From contig JAJZAT010000003.1 in NCBI GenBank assembly GCA_021799275.1, positions 73,708 through 137,707 on the forward strand: DNA of 64,000 nucleotides. Direction: 5' to 3'. This document shows, piece by piece, positions 58,297 to 64,000 of this stretch (positions within the stretch are counted from its first letter, which is position 1; each line of letters begins with the position of its first letter). This DNA is from Bacillota bacterium (lineage in GTDB: Bacteria; Bacillota; Sulfobacillia; JAJZYS01; JAJYTV01). The translations under genes and the position numbers were made by a program. Under the pieces are notes generated by a model. It was not told the origin of the DNA and searched no databases. It saw only the letters and a list, made by a program, of their open reading frames with translations.

Positions 58297-59526
58297 TCAG
58301 GGAGACGCCTCCACCGCCGCTGTGCTGCGCCCACACGCCGATACGGCGAGGCTCAGGGCGGCGGCGGCGAACATGAGGCCGCTGCCAGCCGCCAGCCAGG
58401 TTGCCGCTGACGCAGGTCGCCAGACACTGCCCGCGACAAGCGCTCCGAGCGGAGACGCGGCATAGAGAAAGGTGCGGATATAGGCTAGCACGACGGGCCG
58501 CTCCTGCTCGCCGGTCGCGTCGAAGCGCAGCCGTAGGACCCACGTGGCGGTGGACGCGCCGATCGCGCCGGAGATGCCGAGGGCCACGAACGCGAAGAGC
58601 GGACGGTGCAACCCGGGCAAGAGCAGCAGCGACGCAAGGCTCGCAACCATCTCCCACGCCGTCACTTTGCGCAGGAGGTCACCACGTTGGGCGCCCGCCA
58701 GCGTGACGCTGCCGAGGACGCCGCCAAACGCGCCCACGCCCAGGAGCGCGCCATAAAGCCAGGCCGGTCCCCGCCAGAACGTATGGACGATGAGCGGCAG
58801 GAATACGCCTTGCAGCCCACCGACCAGGTTGAGCACCCAGAAGAGCAGTGTCGGAAGCAGCAGTGCGCGCTGGCCTACGACAATCCGCCAGACATCCCGC
58901 ATGCCCGCTTGCGGCGCACCGAGCGTCGCGGGCTGCGCCAGCCCGTCGGGCGGACGGAGAGGGAGCGTCAGGAGATTGAGCGCGAGGCCCAGGAAGACCA
59001 TCGCTCCCGCGAGCGAGATGGCTGGCAGGCCCGTCGCCGTGACGACCAGGCCGGCCATGAGTGGCCCGGCAATGGCGCTCAGGTTCCAGCCAAGCTGCTC
59101 CGCCTGCATGGCGCGCCCGACGTCCTGCCCCGCCAGGAGCCGCGGCCAGAGGCTCGGTCCGCCGGCTGAAGAAGCCATCAGGAAGAGCGCGGTCCAAGCC
59201 GCAGCGAGATCGAATGCCCATAGCGGAATCGCGCTACGAGCTGCCAGTAGAAGCGCAGCGCCGAGTAGAGCGTAAGCAAACGCGCGCGCGACGAGATCGA
59301 GCACCATCACCGTCTGGACGCTGGCGCGGCGAAACAGTTGCGCCAGGAGCGCACCGCCGATCAGGACCGGGGCGGCGGCGAAGAACTGGTACCAGCCCAC
59401 TGCCCGTGGCGACCAACCCGCCAGATACCACGTCGCCGCCACCTGCAGGATCTCCCCCAAAATGCCGGCGCCAAGGTCGCCGAACCAGTACCGTCGGTAG
59501 GCGGCCAAGCCGAATATGCGCCACAT
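58297..59526 (-). CDS. MFS exporter (EntS-like/drug efflux type)
   Basis: MWRIFGLAAYRRYWFGDLGAGILGEILQVAATWYLAGWSPRAVGWYQFFAAAPVLIGGALLAQLFRRASVQTVMV; about 12 TM. Confidence 0.85.
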   Translation of the reverse strand: MWRIFGLAAYRRYWFGDLGAGILGEILQVAATWYLAGWSPRAVGWYQFFAAAPVLIGGALLAQLFRRASVQTVMVLDLVARAFAYALLGAALLLAARSAIPLWAFDLAAAWTALFLMASSAGGPSLWPRLLAGQDVGRAMQAEQLGWNLSAIAGPLMAGLVVTATGLPAISLAGAMVFLGLALNLLTLPLRPPDGLAQPATLGAPQAGMRDVWRIVVGQRALLLPTLLFWVLNLVGGLQGVFLPLIVHTFWRGPAWLYGALLGVGAFGGVLGSVTLAGAQRGDLLRKVTAWEMVASLASLLLLPGLHRPLFAFVALGISGAIGASTATWVLRLRFDATGEQERPVVLAYIRTFLYAASPLGALVAGSVWRPASAATWLAAGSGLMFAAAALSLAVSACGRSTAAVEASP

Positions 59527-59532
59527 AGACAC

Positions 59533-59576
59533 AAAAACCCCCTCGTGGTCTGTCATGACGACGGGCACACGAGGGG
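59533..59576 (-). terminator. Intrinsic terminator/attenuator located immediately before the MFS start codon
   Basis: Minus strand CCCCTCGTG (59576..59568) ... CACGAGGGG (59547..59539) G TTTTT (59537..59533) GTGTCT-ATG(59526). Confidence 0.7.
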
Positions 59577-59601
59577 TCTAAATGCTCGGCTGAACGATCG
59601 T

Positions 59602-59634
59602 GGGGTTCCGCCTCATCATCGTCGGCGGGACCCC
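59602..59634 (-). promoter_or_regulatory. Leader hairpin upstream of the MFS attenuator
   Basis: Minus strand GGGGTCCCGCC-N11-GGCGGAACCCC (one mismatch). Confidence 0.5.
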
Positions 59635-59663
59635 CTTTGCCAAACATTGGACTCTGCAGCGCC

Positions 59664-59692
59664 ATCGTAGCATCCGGGCGAGAGTCCGACAA
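59664..59692 (-). promoter_or_regulatory. Sigma70/SigA-type promoter for MFS leader
   Basis: Minus strand TTGTCG-N17-TACGAT with extended -10 TGC immediately before. Confidence 0.6.
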
Positions 59693-59773
59693 CATGCGCA
59701 ATCGACCCCGCCAGAGGAAGCTCAGTGGCGGTGACGAAGTTCCATCCAGACAATCCAGTGGGAGGCCCGTTCC

Positions 59774-60136
59774 ATGGCGCATGTCGACGTGGCACCCGAC
59801 CGGCTGCAGATCACGCTCAGCCTTGGCGATGAGATCCTCTCGCTGCACGGCGCCTTCCATATCCCGTACAGCCACATCGCCTCCGTCTCCATGGATCCCG
59901 TCCCGGAAGCGTTCTTCCGCGGGCTACGCATCGGCACGAACCTGCCGGGCGTCAAGACGGCCGGCACCTTCATCACGGGCGACGGCACCATCGTCTACGA
60001 CTTCCACGACCCGGACCACTGCCTCACGCTGAACCTCGGCCACGAGACCTACCGACAGGTCGTCGTCGAGGTGGACCGCGACCAGGATCGCGAGAGTCTT
60101 GCCTCCGCGATCCGCCGGCACATCGAGGGCCGCTGA
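59774..60136 (+). CDS. Hypothetical protein
   Basis: MAHVDVAPDRLQITLSLGDEILSLHGAFHIPYSHIASVSMDPVPEAFFRGLRIGTNLPGVKTAGTFITGDGTIVYDFHDPDHCLTLNLGHETYRQVVVEV; PH-like appearance. Confidence 0.75.
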   Translation: MAHVDVAPDRLQITLSLGDEILSLHGAFHIPYSHIASVSMDPVPEAFFRGLRIGTNLPGVKTAGTFITGDGTIVYDFHDPDHCLTLNLGHETYRQVVVEVDRDQDRESLASAIRRHIEGR

Positions 60137-60144
60137 GGCGGGTT

Positions 60145-60174
60145 TTGGGCGGAGGGCGCCACAGGGCCTATAAT
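60145..60174 (+). promoter_or_regulatory. Promoter of LigB-like gene
   Basis: TTGGGC-N18-TATAAT. Confidence 0.45.
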
Positions 60175-60208
60175 GGTGCGGACATGACGCGCCTTGGGAG
60201 GCCCCTTC

Positions 60209-60997
60209 ATGCGTAACCTCGTTGCCCTCCTGGTACCGCCCGAGATCAGCGGCGACAAGTCGCTCGCCGACAGCATCCAGAACGTGCAGTCGCTCCTCGC
60301 CGCCGCGCGTCCGGACCTCCTCGTCGCCATCGACGCGGGCTGGCGCTCGCGCGCGTTCGCAGTCGGGCAGGTCGAACCGCCCCGCGGCGCGGGCGGCCTC
60401 TACCGCAACCCGTCCGTGCGCGCCATGGCCCAGACCCTGATCGACACGGCGATCGAGTTCGGCCTGCCCGCCTTTGCCGAGGATGCGCCCCTGACGCAGG
60501 AAACCGCCGACGTGCTGCGCCATCTCTGGCCGGCCGAAGACCTCCCCGTCCTGGCGCTTGGCGTGGCGACCGCCTCGCCGGCGCTCCTGCAGGAGTTCGG
60601 CCAGGCGATCGTCGCCTCGGGCCAGCACCTCGGCCTCAGGGTCGTGACGATCTGCGTCGGCGCCATCGCTCGCGATCACCAGGCGGAGCACGACCGGCGC
60701 GAGAACCCGGCCGTCCGCAAGTTCGGCGAGGAGGTGCTGGAGCGCCTTGCCCGCAGCGGCGGCGAGGAGCTCTTCGAGATCGACGGCGGGCTCTGGGTCC
60801 AGGCCCATCCCGAGACAGACCTTGGACACCTCGCGCTCCTCCTGGGTACCACCGGCGTCGAGACCGAATGCGAGGTGCTCGGCCGCTCGGCCGGTCCCGG
60901 TGTCTTCTCGGCCACGGTCGCCTTCTTCCGGGCGGAGGGCTTCCAGCTCGCGGCGACCAGGGACTACGACGCCACCGACCACCCGAAACCGTTGTGA
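60209..60997 (+). CDS. LigB/MEMO-like (class III extradiol dioxygenase subunit B fold) protein
   Basis: MRNLVALLVPPEISGDKSLADSIQNVQSLLAAARPDLLVAIDAGWRSRAFAVGQVEPPRGAGGLYRNPSVRAMAQTLIDTAIEFGLPAFAED. Confidence 0.6.
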   Translation: MRNLVALLVPPEISGDKSLADSIQNVQSLLAAARPDLLVAIDAGWRSRAFAVGQVEPPRGAGGLYRNPSVRAMAQTLIDTAIEFGLPAFAEDAPLTQETADVLRHLWPAEDLPVLALGVATASPALLQEFGQAIVASGQHLGLRVVTICVGAIARDHQAEHDRRENPAVRKFGEEVLERLARSGGEELFEIDGGLWVQAHPETDLGHLALLLGTTGVETECEVLGRSAGPGVFSATVAFFRAEGFQLAATRDYDATDHPKPL

Positions 60998-61013
60998 TCG
61001 GCGATCCCAGCGC

Positions 61014-61046
61014 AAAGCAGCCAGGGGGCCTTCCCCTGGCTGCTTT
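61014..61046. terminator. Bidirectional rho-independent-type terminator
   Basis: AAAGCAGCCAGGGG-GCCTT-CCCCTGGCTGCTTT, 14-bp perfect stem with A/T flanks. Confidence 0.8.
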
Positions 61047-61061
61047 CGTCGGATAGCGCCT

Positions 61062-61706
61062 CTACGCGGCCTTGCGCCCGCCGCGCCGCACGGCGCCCCG
61101 GATGGCGAGGGCGATGAAGAGGAGCGGCAGCGCAACGCCGAGCCCCGCAAGGATATTCGCGATCCAGCCCCCTGGCTGGCCGAGTTCGAGCATCCAGCGT
61201 TCCGTGAAGCCGGCTGACAGGTTCTTGGCGCTGAAGCTCACCAGCGACTGACCGCCCACCTCGACCCTCCCGCCGAGCGAGAACGGCGCCATGCCGAGCC
61301 CCGACGGGTGCACCGAAGGGCCTGTCAGCATGAGCACCCTCGCGATCGGCGCCTCGGTGTGCCAGACGAAGAGGAGGTCCCGGTTCGTGGCGGTCGGGAT
61401 GGCGTAGCGCACGCTCACCTGGCCGCTCGCGCTCTGGACGCGGACCGCCGTACGCCGGGGCGAAAGCCGGTAGCTGCCGCCAGTCACCCGCAGGCTCGTC
61501 GCCCCCGCGGCCAGAGGCACCGACACCTCGCCCCCCGCAGTCGCCGCGGCGATCTCGTAGACCTGCAGCGCCCCATGCGCGTAGGTGACCGCCATCTCGA
61601 GCGCCGAAAGCGGCCGCGGGACGGGAGCGGCGGCCTGCGCCGGCCCCGCGAGCAGCCCTAGGCAGACGACCGCCCAAGGCAACAGGAGCAGAGACCGCCG
61701 CCTCAT
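61062..61706 (-). CDS. Exported, C-terminally anchored protein in cytochrome c biogenesis cluster
   Basis: Signal peptide MRRRSLLLLPWAVVCLGLLAGPAQAAA; C-terminal TM and RRGGRKAA; overlaps next gene. Confidence 0.65.
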   Translation of the reverse strand: MRRRSLLLLPWAVVCLGLLAGPAQAAAPVPRPLSALEMAVTYAHGALQVYEIAAATAGGEVSVPLAAGATSLRVTGGSYRLSPRRTAVRVQSASGQVSVRYAIPTATNRDLLFVWHTEAPIARVLMLTGPSVHPSGLGMAPFSLGGRVEVGGQSLVSFSAKNLSAGFTERWMLELGQPGGWIANILAGLGVALPLLFIALAIRGAVRRGGRKAA

Positions 61707-61903
61707 GCCTCTTCCTCCCGCTCTGCCGTTGCGTATTCCTCGGCGCTGATCTTCCCCGTGCGCAGGTCCTCCTCGAGGGCCGAACGCAGCGACGGCCGCG
61801 CCTCGTCGTGCGGCGTCTCGGTTGAGGCCCCCGGCCGCAGGAGCGGCAGCACGGCAAGCAGCACGACGGCCAGGGCGACCAGGATCAGGGTCAGGCGATC
61901 CAT
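61703..61903 (-). CDS. Small membrane protein (CcmI/SHOCT-like) in cytochrome c biogenesis cluster
   Basis: MDRLTLILVALAVVLLAVLPLLRPGASTETPHDEARPSLRSALEEDLRTGKISAEEYATAEREEEA. Confidence 0.7.
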   Translation of the reverse strand: MDRLTLILVALAVVLLAVLPLLRPGASTETPHDEARPSLRSALEEDLRTGKISAEEYATAEREEEA

Positions 61904-63882
61904 GCCTTCGCCTCCTTGGTCACGGGATGCCCCTTGGCGCCGCCGCGCACGTCCGCGAGCGAGAGCAGGATGCCGAGCACCACGACGAGGGCCCCTGCCC
62001 AGATCCAACTGACGAGCGGCTCGACGATGAGGAGCAGCGTCGCCTCCTGCCCCTGCCAACCCGAGAGCACGGTGTAGACGTCGGCGAAGGGGCCCGAGGC
62101 CAAGGCCGGCAGCCCGTTCGCCTGCGCCGGCCCCGTCACCTGCGGGTAGAAGGTCTGCGAGGGGCGGAGCGTCACGGCGCCACCGAAACTCGAGACGGTG
62201 AGCTCGGCCGCCACGGTGCGCTCTCCCCGCGGATAGCCGGTGGTGAGCCCCGTCAGCCGCACCGTATAGGCGCCGATCCGGGCTGTCTGGCCCGGCCGCA
62301 AGGTCACGGTCTTCTGCACGGACTGCAGCGTCGAGAAGCCGATACCCGCGGCCAGGACCAGGATGCCGAGGTGGACGATGTAGCCGCCGTACCGCCGGCG
62401 ATTCTGACCGAGGAAGCCAAGGGCCGCGCGCAACGGCCCCTCCTTGCGCCCTTGGCGCCTTGCGCGCCAGCCGAGGTAGAACTCGCGCAGCAGGGTCGCA
62501 GCCGCGAGCCAGAGTCCGCCTACCAGCACCGCGAGACCGGCGGAACCCGTGAGGACAAGGACCGCGAGCAGGCCGAGAACCCCCAGGACGAAGGGCGCCG
62601 CAAGGCCGCGCAGGGTGCGCCGCAAGGTGGTCGATCGCCAGGGGATCAGAGGGCAGATGCCCATCAGCACGATGATCCCGATCGCGATCGGCGCGGAGAC
62701 GGCGTCGTAGAACGGTGGTCCCACCGTCACCGGCAGGCCGCCCGTAGCCTGGCTGATCAAGGGGTAGAGGGTGCCCCAGAGGATCGCCACCGCGAGGCCG
62801 ACGAGCAGCACGTTGTTGACGAGGAAGCTGCCTTCCTTCGAGACGACACCGGCCGCCTGCGCGGTGTCCCGCAGCAGCTCCCGGCGGTAGACGATGAGGA
62901 TGACACTGAGGACGGCGGCCACCGCGAGGTAGCTCAGGAAGTACGGCCAGACGCCGTTCTCGTTCGAGAAGGTGTGGACCGAGTTGACGATGCCCGAGCG
63001 CGTGATGAACGTGCCCAGGATGGTCAGGAGGAACGTGGCGACCACCAGGATGACATTCCAGGCCCGCATCAGGCCGCGCCGCTGCTGTACGTTCGCGGAA
63101 TGCAGGAACGCGGTCGCGGTCACCCAAGGCAGGAAGGCCGCGTTTTCGACGGGGTCCCACGCCCAGTAGCCACCCCAGCCCAGCACCCGATAGGACCAGT
63201 GCGCGCCGAGCGTGATGCCGGCGCTCAGGAAGAGCCAGGCGACAAGGGTCGTGCGGCGGGTCTGCAGAAGCCAGCCGAGGTCGCGCCTGCCCAGCAGCAG
63301 AGCGGCCATGGCATAGGCGAAGGGCACCGTAAGGCCGACGTAGCCCGCATAGAGCAGCAGCGGGTGGATCATCATCTCGGGATACTGCAGCAGAGGATTG
63401 AGCCCGGCGCCTTCGTAGACCTGGCCCGTGCTCTGGGCGAACGGGCTCGAGACGAAGTTGACGACGTAGATGTAGAAGAGCGCCACGAGCTCCATCACCG
63501 CGATCGCCGGCCCCTGGAGTTCTGGGTCGTGGCGTGGCGGGCGCAGCGTCGCGTAGAGGATGTAGAGCGCCAGCACGAGGAGCCAGAGCAGGAGCGAGCC
63601 CGAAAAGCCGCTCCAGAACGCCGAGATCTTGTAGGCAAGGGGCAGGGTGCGCGACGTCTCCTGGGCCACCGCGAGCAGGCTGAACTGGTCCGTCACGAGG
63701 GCACGCCAGAGCACCGTCGCCGCCGCGATCACGCTCAGGGAGAAGCCGATCGCCGCGCCGCGGGCGCTCTCCGTCAGCCTCGGGATGCGCTTCATGTGCC
63801 CGATGGCGTAGGCCACCACCGAATAGAGCGCCGCGATCCCCGCGAGACGCAAGAGATCCGTGCCTAGGCTCGCGAGAGAGAT
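61891..63882 (-). CDS. ccmF: Cytochrome c-type biogenesis protein CcmF (heme lyase)
   Basis: SAFWSGFSGSLLLWLLVLALY...AHWSYRVLGWGGYWAWDPVENAAFLPWVTATAFLHSANVQQRRGLMRAWNV (WWD-type motif). Start codon uncertain (ATC 63882 vs TTG 63852). Confidence 0.9.
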   Translation of the reverse strand: MSLASLGTDLLRLAGIAALYSVVAYAIGHMKRIPRLTESARGAAIGFSLSVIAAATVLWRALVTDQFSLLAVAQETSRTLPLAYKISAFWSGFSGSLLLWLLVLALYILYATLRPPRHDPELQGPAIAVMELVALFYIYVVNFVSSPFAQSTGQVYEGAGLNPLLQYPEMMIHPLLLYAGYVGLTVPFAYAMAALLLGRRDLGWLLQTRRTTLVAWLFLSAGITLGAHWSYRVLGWGGYWAWDPVENAAFLPWVTATAFLHSANVQQRRGLMRAWNVILVVATFLLTILGTFITRSGIVNSVHTFSNENGVWPYFLSYLAVAAVLSVILIVYRRELLRDTAQAAGVVSKEGSFLVNNVLLVGLAVAILWGTLYPLISQATGGLPVTVGPPFYDAVSAPIAIGIIVLMGICPLIPWRSTTLRRTLRGLAAPFVLGVLGLLAVLVLTGSAGLAVLVGGLWLAAATLLREFYLGWRARRQGRKEGPLRAALGFLGQNRRRYGGYIVHLGILVLAAGIGFSTLQSVQKTVTLRPGQTARIGAYTVRLTGLTTGYPRGERTVAAELTVSSFGGAVTLRPSQTFYPQVTGPAQANGLPALASGPFADVYTVLSGWQGQEATLLLIVEPLVSWIWAGALVVVLGILLSLADVRGGAKGHPVTKEAKAWIA

Positions 63883-63934
63883 GGCCCACTCCTCCTTCGG
63901 CCGGGGTTGCAGCCCATTATACCCAACCAGGTGC

Positions 63935-64000
63935 TCAGACTTCTGGCCACCCGACCCGGCGGACCTCCTCGCCCAGCGCCCGCAGGCGCTCGGCCGAGAC
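63935..64000 (-). CDS. 3' end of an unidentified upstream CDS
   Basis: Open frame to window edge with nearly all codons G/C-ending: ...VSAERLRALGEEVRRVGWPEV*. Confidence 0.5.
   Translation of the reverse strand, partial: VSAERLRALGEEVRRVGWPEV

Noticed and set aside
1-64000. CRISPR arrays, rRNA and tRNA genes
   Set aside because: Intergenic gaps were read for regularly spaced repeats and tRNA cloverleaf/GGTTC motifs; none convincing.

Overview
The window is 64 kb of high-GC bacterial chromosome. It is densely coded and probably comes from a spore-forming Bacillota lineage (inferred from spoVK, a YteA-like protein, a RicA/YlbF-like protein, RqcH, a PyrR attenuator and an ileS T-box). Contents in order: an Old-Yellow-Enzyme/PrpF/racemase/fumarate-reductase-like catabolic cluster; spoVK; MFS and APC transporters; miaA-mutL-mutS-ricA-like-miaB; DUF554, PHP and thioesterase genes; a molybdopterin oxidoreductase; a NitT/TauT-type ABC transporter with a fused double permease; rqcH; a GH18 hydrolase; RidA; an apparently unannotated UGA-containing glutaredoxin; nfo; hbd, thiolase and thioesterase; a GntR regulator; an S9 peptidase; an MBL-fold hydrolase; a b6-type cytochrome operon with unusual partners; an M20 amidohydrolase; an SSF symporter; tatA; the full pyrR-B-C-carA-carB-pyrK-D-F-E operon (listed in transcription order, minus strand); rluD-lspA-yteA-DUF5665-ileS; an MFS exporter with an attenuator-like leader; a LigB-like protein; and a ccmF-type cytochrome c biogenesis cluster. 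The most notable finding is at 27852-28103 (minus). It reads as an 83-aa glutaredoxin whose first active-site Cys codon is an in-frame TGA (VPL-U-PHC). A 7-bp hairpin with a GGC loop lies 32 nt downstream of the TGA, so this is a candidate selenocysteine glutaredoxin that the ORF track misses. Second-tier findings are the terminator-type attenuator fused to the start of an MFS exporter gene and the cytochrome b6-like operon without a recognisable Rieske subunit. All calls are made by eye from sequence; no database search was run.
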